NCBI GenBank assembly: GCA_017394925.1 | Contig: JAFPWQ010000292.1 | Coordinates: 1-10,166 of the forward strand | Length of the DNA stretch: 10,166 nt | Source of the DNA: Synergistaceae bacterium | GTDB taxonomy: Bacteria > Synergistota > Synergistia > Synergistales > Aminobacteriaceae | Direction of reading: 5' to 3' | Part shown: positions 1 to 6,484 of the stretch, one piece after another | Position numbering within the stretch: position 1 is the stretch's first letter | Layout of the letters: each line of letters begins with the position of its first letter | Translations under genes and position numbers: made by a program | The notes under the pieces: model-generated | What the model was told of the DNA's origin: nothing | What the model saw: only the letters and a program-made list of their open reading frames with translations | Database searches by the model: none

Positions 1-1211
1 TCATGCAGTCTCTCATCAGCAAGTAATAATTCAAGGAAGCTCACTTTCCCGTTTGCCGAAGCCGTCTTCATTGCGTTCTCCTGAACAATTGCGTATGCGT
101 CCTCGCGTGATAATTTCAGCTCATCAAGAAGGAATGTCAAAACTCTCTGTGAATACACAAGTCCGTTGGTCATGCTGATATTTTCCTTCACGCGCTCTTC
201 ATCAACAACAAGCCCCTTGAGTATTTTAGTCATGCTTCTGGTCATGAATGCCGCAATGTTAAACGCGTCAGGCCATATGACTCTCTCTGTTGAAGAATGG
301 CTTATATCTCTTTCGTGCCACAGTGCAACGTTCTCCATTCCAGTCAGAGCATAGCCGCGAAGTAATCTCGACATTCCGCATACACGCTCGCACTTAATCG
401 GATTGCGTTTGTGAGGCATTGCACTTGATCCCTTCTGACCAACACCGAAAGGCTCAAATGCTTCTCTTACTTCTGTTCTCTGCAAATTGCGAATCTCTAA
501 TGCGATTCTCTCAAGCGTACAGCCCATTAACGCAAGTGCATTTAACACTCCTGCGTGCCTGTCTCTTTGAAGAATCTGATTCGATACTTTTGCAGGCTCA
601 AGACCAAGCAGCTCACACACTCGTGATTCTAACTGAGGCGAACACATTGCGTATGTCCCGACAGCACCAGAAATTTTTCCGGCTGATATATCTTTGCGGG
701 CGTATTCGAGTCTTCCTTTATCGCGTAAAATCTCAGCGTGCCAGTTCAGGAATCTTAATCCTAATGACATAGGCTCGGCATGAATTCCATGTGTGCGTCC
801 CATTGCAGGAAGGTATTTATATTTCTGTGCAAGGTCAACGACAACTGAATCTAATTTATAGAGTGCATCTATAATTATGTCCAGCGAATCACGAAGCATT
901 ATCGAACTTGCCGTGTCTAAAATATCGCTTGAGGTCATGCCAAGATGCAAATATCTTCCGTTTGAGCCGATACTTTCAGCTACAGCACTGACGAATGCAA
1001 CTACATCATGCTGAGTCTTTTTCTCTATCTCGTGAACTCTTTCGACTGTAAAATGCGCATGTGAAACTATATCTTCAAGTGCATCTTCGGGAATGCGTCC
1101 CATTTCACACCATGCACGGCAGACTGCAAGCTCAACATCAAGCATAACTTTCAGCCTGTTATTATCATCCCATAATGCAGATACATCACGTTCTGAATAT
1201 CTTTCAATCAT
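1..1211 (-). CDS. purB: Adenylosuccinate lyase, 3' end cut by window edge
   Basis: The enzyme catalyses two fumarate-releasing steps of purine synthesis in the cytoplasm: SAICAR to AICAR, and adenylosuccinate to AMP. Translating the minus strand from ATG at 1211-1209 gives 403 complete codons with no stop before the left edge; family members of this class are about 430 residues, so roughly 25 to 30 C-terminal residues are missing. It starts MIERYSERDVSALW, very like Bacillus subtilis PurB as I recall it. The fumarase/aspartase-superfamily signature GSSAMPHKRNP lies at residues 261-271, with the mobile-loop serines at 262 and 263. His68 (QHDVVAF), His89, the TSSD motif at 93-96 and His141 (GRTHGIHAEP) occupy the expected active-site positions, so the enzyme looks intact and functional. 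A GGAG Shine-Dalgarno lies about 13 bases before the ATG, and a strong promoter lies upstream. It is divergent from the export operon and has no evident functional link to it. Confidence 0.96.
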   Translation of the reverse strand, partial: MIERYSERDVSALWDDNNRLKVMLDVELAVCRAWCEMGRIPEDALEDIVSHAHFTVERVHEIEKKTQHDVVAFVSAVAESIGSNGRYLHLGMTSSDILDTASSIMLRDSLDIIIDALYKLDSVVVDLAQKYKYLPAMGRTHGIHAEPMSLGLRFLNWHAEILRDKGRLEYARKDISAGKISGAVGTYAMCSPQLESRVCELLGLEPAKVSNQILQRDRHAGVLNALALMGCTLERIALEIRNLQRTEVREAFEPFGVGQKGSSAMPHKRNPIKCERVCGMSRLLRGYALTGMENVALWHERDISHSSTERVIWPDAFNIAAFMTRSMTKILKGLVVDEERVKENISMTNGLVYSQRVLTFLLDELKLSREDAYAIVQENAMKTASANGKVSFLELLLADERLH

Positions 1212-1267
1212 GAATATAAATCTTCTCCGTTGTGAATAATTTTTGATTTAATTTTGATTCCGTCTGA

Positions 1268-1296
1268 ATTTTAATTGCGTCATAAAAACGCGTCAA
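1268..1296 (-). promoter_or_regulatory. Sigma-70-type promoter of purB
   Basis: Read on the minus strand, TTGACG (1296-1291) is followed after exactly 17 bases by TAAAAT (1273-1268). This is close to the vegetative consensus and is correctly oriented towards purB, giving a predicted 5' leader of about 50 bases. The spacer and -35 carry two direct copies of GCGTCA on the plus strand (1278-1283 and 1290-1295) and a central ACGCGT palindrome, which might be a regulator site. No PurR-box assignment is justified. Confidence 0.75.
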
Positions 1297-1343
1297 GCAA
1301 AAATAATTATTAATGCATGTGTAATTTTTCGGGATTTCTAGTG

Positions 1344-1349
1344 TAAAAT
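1344..1349 (+). promoter_or_regulatory. Possible -10 element of the export operon
   Basis: TAAAAT, preceded by TG, lies 30 bases upstream of the yjbH-like start and faces it. No good -35 is seen at 16 to 18 bases upstream (GTAATT at 1321-1326 is poor). The surrounding string GTGTAAAATAAGC resembles GTGCTAAAATAAAC upstream of the ankyrin gene (8176-8189), which modestly supports it as a promoter core. It could depend on an activator or an alternative sigma factor. Confidence 0.35.
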
Positions 1350-1379
1350 AAGCAAAAAATCTAACAGGGGCGATTAACT

Positions 1380-3548
1380 TTGCGGAGGGTTCTTACTGGT
1401 TCAATATTTATCTTAATGTGCATTATGTTTTTCACGGTTTCTTTTTCTCTTAAGGCTGAGGCCTCAACAGGAAATAATACAGGCTTAACTGGTCTGTGGG
1501 AATATCCTACAGCTGAAATGCCAGAAGACGGAACCGGCAGATTCGGCTACACTAATGCTTCACCCTACGCATATTACTTTTTAGATCTTGCATGGCTGCC
1601 ATGGCTTGAAATCAACGCAAGATTTAATACGTTCAGCACAGTAACTGCAGACGGAAAACCGGACGGACGCGATTATATGGACAAGGCAATAGATCTTAAA
1701 GCTATTCTCTGGCACAATAAAGACCCGGAAAAATGGTACGTTCCGTCAATAGCATTCGGAATAGTCGATGCTACAGGAACAGAGATAATGCGTGCATGGT
1801 ATGGTGCTGCAACATGGCGATGGGGAAATGTCGCCGCAACTATAGGATACGGTACTGACAGATTCAACGGTGTCTATGCAGGTCTCGAATGGGATATTGC
1901 AAACTGGATTACGCTTAAAGCTGAATACAGTCCTCTTGATTATGACAAAGACCGTGTAGCTGGAAGGAGAGTATTAGATGAACTTCCTTCAGGCAAATAT
2001 AATTTAGGTCTGGTGCTTAAAGCTCCGTGGGGCATGGAAGGCTCCGCAAGCTGGCAGAGAGGCGATGAATTTGTTTTCTCAATCTCTCAGAAAATAGATC
2101 TCAAAGGTCCGTTCTTAGGGGGAAGCAAAAAACATTATGGTACACCAGGAGATTCAAGAATTCCGGAATGGGCAAATACAAATAAACAGGAAATACTTGC
2201 ACGGATTAAATCAGGAATCGAAAAATATGTGCGTGTCCGTGATATTGATATAAAACTTGAAGAATACGAAGACAGCACAAGATTAATATTAGGCTACGAA
2301 AATTACGGTTATTCTTCACATGCAGAGGCCATGACAAGAATTATTGTTCTGCTTTCTGCCGTTATGCCTGAAACTGATGAACTTGTACTCATACATAAGA
2401 ACGCAGGAATACCAGTTGTGAGTGCCAGTTTTCCTGGAAAATTATTATTTGCTGTAAGGGCACGTTCACTTCATGAAGAAGAGCCGATGCGCACAGCAAT
2501 ATTCTCGTGGGCAGGTTCAGATTCTGAATCTGGATTTGAAGATGCTGATGAAAAGCATTTCCTTGAGAACAAAGCAACTCATGAAGTTAAAGCCATGATA
2601 GTTTATGAGCCAAGACTTGACCAGACACTGAGCGAGTTCTACATGGACAGATGGAACATAGATTTAATCTACAACGGAAGATATTATAACGGCTGGGGCA
2701 GTGTGATAGATATACGCTTCCCGTTCCATGTCAACGCAGACACAACGAATGTAACGGGCTTATGGTGGGAAAAAGATTTGAATGACAAGATACGTATTCA
2801 GCAGCTGGGCATGACTTACGCAAATAAATTTGATTCAAAAGGCCGTGCGTGGTTCTTCGGTGAAGGAGGCTATCTCGATGAGGAATGGTTCGGCGGAAAT
2901 TTATGGGCAAGATATTACGGTGAAAACGGCGACTGGTGGATAGGTGCGAGACTTGCCGCATACAGAGACAGAGACCCTGAGTCATTCGGAGGCTTCACTG
3001 ACGGAAGATACATGTATTACGGCGGAAATCCCAGAGGCATTGATGACGGACGCGACTGGTGGAACACTATGTTTGTTCAGGCAGGCTATCACTTTGAAGA
3101 CTTTGACGTAGACCTTGAAGCTGAATACGGAAGTTTCGTTGACGATGATAAAGGCTATAAGATTTCCCTGACAAGGCACTGGGATGATACTGCACTGGGC
3201 TTCTGGTACATTGACACTGATATAGACGCACCGGGAAAGAGTTTCACTAAGGCAGGCGTTCACATGGAAATTCCTGCGGAAAAATGGTTCGGTTCATGGT
3301 TCGGGAATTCAAGCTCTCATGTCTGGGAACAGGATACTATGATACTTTCATCATGGAGAATGCATTCAGGGCGTGAAGGCGGACACATAAGAACTCCTGA
3401 AAGAATGATGAGCCAGCTTAGACCCGCCGCAATGAAAAAAAATGTCGAAAGGTTACTGATGGATTACTGCTCATATGAAGAAGGGGAAGTGAGAGCAAAA
3501 GAAGAATCACAGCAGGTTAAAAGTCTTCTTGAATATATTTTCCATTAA
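1380..3548 (+). CDS. YjbH-domain outer-membrane protein, exopolysaccharide export
   Basis: A 722-residue exported protein of the YjbH family (formerly DUF940), predicted outer-membrane beta-barrels found with exopolysaccharide secretion genes (yjbEFGH and gfc-type operons in enterobacteria). It starts at TTG 1380, placed by an AGGGG site at 1366-1370 with 9 bases spacing. Residues 1-28 form a signal peptide, with likely cleavage after AEA. Residues 36 to about 245 match the N-terminal YjbH pattern: GLTGLWEYPTAEMPEDGT, then aromatic-rich alternating strands and the ITLKAEYSPLDYD segment. About 260-370 is a less barrel-like, probably periplasmic segment. From about 405 aromatic and glycine-rich strands resume to about 655, fitting a second barrel part. 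The last 60 residues are hydrophilic and helical, unlike a normal barrel C-terminus, and end in His. It lies 45 bases before the Wza-like gene, with no terminator between. The family call is firm; the substrate is unknown. Confidence 0.85.
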   Translation: MRRVLTGSIFILMCIMFFTVSFSLKAEASTGNNTGLTGLWEYPTAEMPEDGTGRFGYTNASPYAYYFLDLAWLPWLEINARFNTFSTVTADGKPDGRDYMDKAIDLKAILWHNKDPEKWYVPSIAFGIVDATGTEIMRAWYGAATWRWGNVAATIGYGTDRFNGVYAGLEWDIANWITLKAEYSPLDYDKDRVAGRRVLDELPSGKYNLGLVLKAPWGMEGSASWQRGDEFVFSISQKIDLKGPFLGGSKKHYGTPGDSRIPEWANTNKQEILARIKSGIEKYVRVRDIDIKLEEYEDSTRLILGYENYGYSSHAEAMTRIIVLLSAVMPETDELVLIHKNAGIPVVSASFPGKLLFAVRARSLHEEEPMRTAIFSWAGSDSESGFEDADEKHFLENKATHEVKAMIVYEPRLDQTLSEFYMDRWNIDLIYNGRYYNGWGSVIDIRFPFHVNADTTNVTGLWWEKDLNDKIRIQQLGMTYANKFDSKGRAWFFGEGGYLDEEWFGGNLWARYYGENGDWWIGARLAAYRDRDPESFGGFTDGRYMYYGGNPRGIDDGRDWWNTMFVQAGYHFEDFDVDLEAEYGSFVDDDKGYKISLTRHWDDTALGFWYIDTDIDAPGKSFTKAGVHMEIPAEKWFGSWFGNSSSHVWEQDTMILSSWRMHSGREGGHIRTPERMMSQLRPAAMKKNVERLLMDYCSYEEGEVRAKEESQQVKSLLEYIFH

Positions 3549-3565
3549 AATAAAATAAAATAAAA
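3546..3565 (+). repeat. Four tandem TAAAA units at the stop codon
   Basis: Four perfect copies of the 5-base unit TAAAA begin with the stop codon of the yjbH-like gene and run into the intergenic gap. Because the repeat starts at the stop, a change in copy number would not extend or shorten the protein; it would only alter the gap before the next ribosome site. The A-rich tract may act as a translational enhancer for the next gene, which is inference. Confidence 0.8.
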
Positions 3566-3580
3566 CGCAAAATTTTTATC

Positions 3581-3589
3581 AGAGGTGAT
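3581..3589 (+). promoter_or_regulatory. Shine-Dalgarno fixing the TTG start of the Wza-like gene
   Basis: AGAGGTGAT is nearly the full anti-16S complement and sits 4 bases before TTG at 3594. The in-frame GTG at 3585 lies inside this site and so cannot itself be the start. This is why the start is placed at 3594 and not at the longest open frame. Confidence 0.85.
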
Positions 3590-3593
3590 TATA

Positions 3594-5921
3594 TTGAAAC
3601 ATGAAAAACTTTTACGGGTTATAACAGCAGGTTTCTTTATGCTCATGTTTATTTCGGGGGCATATGCTGCTGCAATCGGAGGAGCACCGGGTATCGGAGA
3701 AGCTCCTGCAATGCCTACAGTGCCCTCACAGCCAAGCGTACCGGCTCAGCCTAATATCCCAACAGGCCGTACAGGAGGAATAGATCTATCAGGTCTGAAC
3801 ACTACAAATGAATCAAGATATGAGAATATAGATCTCACTGATGATAATTCAGGCCTTCAGACTGAAATCGAAACAGACACTGACAGGCGCAACAGAGCAG
3901 GAAATCTCGATATGGATGCATCTTCAAATAATGCAAATTTTGATATGAACGCAGAAGCAACTGAAGCAGAAATCAACAGTTACTTTGAAGATATACTCAG
4001 GGCAGGCGGAAGCGGAAGCCCAATGAGGCAGTTAATCGAAAGACTTCCAAGATTCGGAATGTCATTTTTCCGCAGAGCTCCTTCAACCTATGCACCTCAG
4101 GATAATGTCCCGGTAACTCAGGATTATCGAATCGGGGTCGGCGATGAGATCACGCTTACGTTATGGGGAATTCCTGAAGAAGGCAATTACAGGGTCTCAG
4201 TGAACAGGGACGGCATGGCCACAATTCCGCATATCGGTGCAGTCAGAATTGCAGGTTACACTCTCACAGAGGCAGAAAGAGTCATAAGCGCGAGATTAAA
4301 TCAATATTACACAGGCTACCAGATGAATCTCTCAATGGGAAGGTTAAGCTCTATTCTTGTCTACGTAACGGGAAATGCACAGAGACCAGGTGCTTATACT
4401 GTCTCGTCATTCGCCACGCTGGTCAATGCACTCTTAGCATCAGGAGGTCCGTCAAGAACAGGTTCACTCAGACGCATTGAGCTTAAACGTAACGGAAGAA
4501 CTGTAACTGTATTTGACATGTACGCAATGCTTCTCAGGGGCGACAAATCACAGGATGCAAGACTCGAAGCAGGAGACGTGATATATATTCCTCCTGTGGG
4601 GCCGTTAATCGGACTTGCGGGTGAAGTTCAGAGGCCGGGCGTTTATGAACTTAACGGTGCTACAAGAGTTAAAGATCTGCTTTATATTGCAGGAGGGTTA
4701 AACGCTCAGACGTTCAAAGGCAGAATTCAGTTCTACAGAGTGTACGAGAATTCATATGCAGGTGCTTTTGAAGGCAATCTCTCAGAAATCGAAGACACTG
4801 AACTTAATGACGGCGATGTTCTCAGGCTATACCCCGTGTTCAATTATGCAACTACAGCTTCAATTGCAGGTCCGTTAATGCGCCCTGGTACATTCGTAAT
4901 CGTTCCGGGACACACAAGAGTATCTGACTTAATCAACCGTGCCGGCGGATTAAGGCTCACTGCATCTGACCGTGCAACTTTAACGCGCGTACTTCCGACA
5001 ATGGACGGCCCGGTAAATCAGAGCTTCGACATCAACGTAACGCAGGCTCTTCAGGGAGATCCGACACATGATCTTCTGCTTCAGGCTAATGACCAGATTA
5101 CTGTTCTCGTTATTCCCGACTGGAAACAGCAGATTAGCGTTACAATTGCAGGTGAAGTTCGAAGACCAGGTACATATTCATTATTTGCAGGAGATAAACT
5201 TTCGGATTTGATTGAGCGTGCAGGAGGTTTCACAAATAAGGCATTCTTACGCGGGGCAGTCTTCACACGCAGAAGTGTCGCCGCAGAACAGAGACGCGCA
5301 TTGAATCAAATGGCCGACAGAATGGAACGTGAATTACTCGAATCAATGCAGAACACAGCAAGCGGAGGTGCTTCAAATTCAGCAGGCACTGTATCAGCTT
5401 TCCAGCAGGAATATCAGAGACGAAGACAATTAATCGATAATCTGCGTCATCTTGATATTATGGGCAGAATCATAACCAGAATAGACACTCCCAAAAATAT
5501 AACCGGCACTGAATGGAATTATGAACTTCAGAACGGCGATTATCTGAATATCCCGGAAACTCCTTTGACCGTCAACGTTATGGGTGCTGTATATTCTTCA
5601 TCGTCTCAGCTTTACCGTCCTGACATGAGCATAAACGGCTATATCAATGCGGCAGGAGGTCAGATAAAAACTGCCCATAAACGCATGGTATATTTGCTCA
5701 AGGCAGACGGAACTACAATAAGGCTCACAAGAAGTACGGCTATGTTCTCAAGCAAGCAATGGACACCTCCGCGCGGTTATTCTGCAAAGGTTGAACCGGG
5801 AGACACAATCGTTGTCCCGGTTAAGTACACTGACAGACAGACGATTGAATCATTCAAAGATGCAATTGATATTATCTACAAAGTTGCTGTATCCGTCGGC
5901 GTAATTCTCAGGAACAGTTAA
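3594..5921 (+). CDS. Wza-like polysaccharide export protein with five SLBB-type repeats
   Basis: A 775-residue protein of the polysaccharide export (Poly_export/SLBB) family, which forms the periplasm-spanning outer-membrane channel for exo- or capsular polysaccharide. A signal peptide covers residues 1-25, cut after GAYA. A Pro/Asn/Asp-rich linker runs to about 120. The export domain begins with DYRIGVGDEITLTLWG at about 176. Five SLBB-type units follow, beginning near residue 256 (VTGNAQRPGAY), 339 (LAGEVQRPGVY), 423 (IAGPLMRPGTF), 516 (IAGEVRRPGTY) and 661 (VMGAVYSS, degenerate). Between units four and five a Glu/Arg/Gln-rich helical insert (about 560-620) may be a coiled coil. The C-terminus (DIIYKVAVSVGVILRNS) is an apolar helix, possibly the membrane pore helix. 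Classical Wza is about 380 residues, with fewer SLBB units and an N-terminal lipid. This one is twice as long and has no cysteine at all, so it cannot be a lipoprotein. The upstream YjbH-type protein is its likely partner. Confidence 0.9.
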   Translation: MKHEKLLRVITAGFFMLMFISGAYAAAIGGAPGIGEAPAMPTVPSQPSVPAQPNIPTGRTGGIDLSGLNTTNESRYENIDLTDDNSGLQTEIETDTDRRNRAGNLDMDASSNNANFDMNAEATEAEINSYFEDILRAGGSGSPMRQLIERLPRFGMSFFRRAPSTYAPQDNVPVTQDYRIGVGDEITLTLWGIPEEGNYRVSVNRDGMATIPHIGAVRIAGYTLTEAERVISARLNQYYTGYQMNLSMGRLSSILVYVTGNAQRPGAYTVSSFATLVNALLASGGPSRTGSLRRIELKRNGRTVTVFDMYAMLLRGDKSQDARLEAGDVIYIPPVGPLIGLAGEVQRPGVYELNGATRVKDLLYIAGGLNAQTFKGRIQFYRVYENSYAGAFEGNLSEIEDTELNDGDVLRLYPVFNYATTASIAGPLMRPGTFVIVPGHTRVSDLINRAGGLRLTASDRATLTRVLPTMDGPVNQSFDINVTQALQGDPTHDLLLQANDQITVLVIPDWKQQISVTIAGEVRRPGTYSLFAGDKLSDLIERAGGFTNKAFLRGAVFTRRSVAAEQRRALNQMADRMERELLESMQNTASGGASNSAGTVSAFQQEYQRRRQLIDNLRHLDIMGRIITRIDTPKNITGTEWNYELQNGDYLNIPETPLTVNVMGAVYSSSSQLYRPDMSINGYINAAGGQIKTAHKRMVYLLKADGTTIRLTRSTAMFSSKQWTPPRGYSAKVEPGDTIVVPVKYTDRQTIESFKDAIDIIYKVAVSVGVILRNS

Positions 5922-5933
5922 AGAGTAACGGCC

Positions 5934-6200
5934 ATGAAAAAAATTTTTGCGTTCGTGATTATGATTTTATCTTTTGCGTTTCCGGCTCATGCTGAAAATC
6001 TAAAATACGAGTACAAAGTCGTATCTTTAGGGTCTCTCACGTCATTGCAGAAGAGCAAAGAAGCCGTGAAAAAAACTGCACAGGTCGAAGAGCTTCTCAA
6101 TAAATACGGTGCTGAGGGCTGGGAATTAAGCGAAATTTTTGCAGTGCGTACAACTTTTGACCCAAATGTCTTCTTCGTCATCATGAAACGTAAGCTCTGA
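5934..6200 (+). CDS. Small exported protein with DUF4177-like core
   Basis: An 88-residue protein beginning at ATG 5934, 12 bases after the Wza-like stop, with a weak AAGAG ribosome site at 5921-5925; it is very probably in the same transcript. Residues 1-20 are a clean signal peptide (MKK, apolar core, cleavage after AHA). The mature part of 68 residues has the hallmarks of DUF4177: YEYKVV at 25-30, an amphipathic helix (VEELLNKYGAEGWEL, 51-65) with the conserved GAEGWEL turn, and a final strand FVIMKR at 81-86. DUF4177 proteins are usually small and lack a signal, so an exported copy in an export operon is notable. Its function is unknown. It could be a periplasmic accessory of the secretion channel, but nothing in the sequence proves that. 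No cysteine or lipobox is present. Confidence 0.78.
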   Translation: MKKIFAFVIMILSFAFPAHAENLKYEYKVVSLGSLTSLQKSKEAVKKTAQVEELLNKYGAEGWELSEIFAVRTTFDPNVFFVIMKRKL

Positions 6201-6202
6201 AC

Positions 6203-6230
6203 TTGACGTATGAAATTTTTGCGCTAGAAT
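6203..6230 (+). promoter_or_regulatory. Promoter of the tRNA-Pro gene
   Basis: TTGACG (6203-6208) and TAGAAT (6225-6230) are separated by 16 bases and match the sigma-70 consensus well. The -10 ends 13 bases before the mature tRNA 5' end, leaving a very short leader, as is usual for tRNA genes. The promoter begins just 2 bases after the stop of the small exported-protein gene, so the tRNA can be made independently of any readthrough from the operon. Confidence 0.75.
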
Positions 6231-6243
6231 ATTTCATGTTTCA

Positions 6244-6322
6244 CGGGACGTAGCGCAGTCTGGCTTAGCGCATCTGCATGGGGTGCAGGGGGTCGGAGGT
6301 TCGAATCCTCTCGTCCCGACCA
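6244..6322 (+). tRNA. tRNA-Pro, anticodon GGG
   Basis: The sequence folds into a full cloverleaf. The acceptor stem is CGGGACG (6244-6250) with CGTCCCG (6312-6318), the D stem GCGC (6253-6256) with GCGC (6268-6271), and the anticodon stem TCTGC/GCAGG around the loop ATGGGGT. The variable loop has 5 bases (6290-6294), and the T stem GGAGG/CCTCT closes the TTCGAAT loop. The anticodon GGG at 6280-6282 reads CCC and CCU. The C1:G72 pair with A73 is the known identity signature of bacterial tRNA-Pro, which agrees with the anticodon. The terminal CCA (6320-6322) is encoded. Confidence 0.97.
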
Positions 6323-6344
6323 AAAATATAAAACAGAAAATAAG

Positions 6345-6386
6345 AATGAGGCTCTTACGGTAAAACGTGAGGGTTTCATTTTTTTT
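6345..6386 (+). terminator. Intrinsic terminator after tRNA-Pro
   Basis: A 15-base-pair stem with no mismatches other than G-U pairs (6345-6359 with 6366-6380) encloses the loop GTAAAA, and a run of eight T (6379-6386) ends it. It lies 22 bases after the tRNA 3' end. It should end both the tRNA transcript and any readthrough from the export operon, isolating pgm as a separate unit. Confidence 0.88.
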
Positions 6387-6409
6387 GTGTGTGCGGAGAA
6401 AAAAACTAT

Positions 6410-6437
6410 TTGAATTTTTGCTGTTAGGATTTAAACT
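6410..6437 (+). promoter_or_regulatory. Possible pgm promoter
   Basis: TTGAAT (6410-6415) and TAAACT (6432-6437), 16 bases apart, lie between the tRNA terminator and the pgm ribosome site. Each matches four of six consensus bases, so this is a plausible but weak candidate. Some promoter is expected in this gap because the preceding terminator is strong. Confidence 0.35.
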
Positions 6438-6484
6438 ATACATACCCCATTTAAATTTTAATTTTATGAACGGAGGTTTATTTT

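Noticed and set aside
166..772. Plus-strand frames at 166-354 and 419-772
   Set aside because: Both lie opposite purB, whose reading frame is continuous with conserved active-site motifs; the plus-strand peptides show no family features.
3546..3565. TAAAA tandem repeat as a phase-variation switch
   Set aside because: The repeat begins at the stop codon and lies outside both coding frames and away from the mapped ribosome site, so copy changes would not switch either protein off.
6244..6386. tRNA-Pro as an integration site of a mobile element
   Set aside because: No integrase gene and no second copy of the tRNA 3' end were seen in the window; flanking genes look chromosomal.
6234..6443. Minus-strand frame of 69 codons containing RGFEPPTP
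   Set aside because: It is the antisense of the tRNA-Pro; RGFEPPTP-type peptides are a well-known false translation of tRNA T-arm complements.
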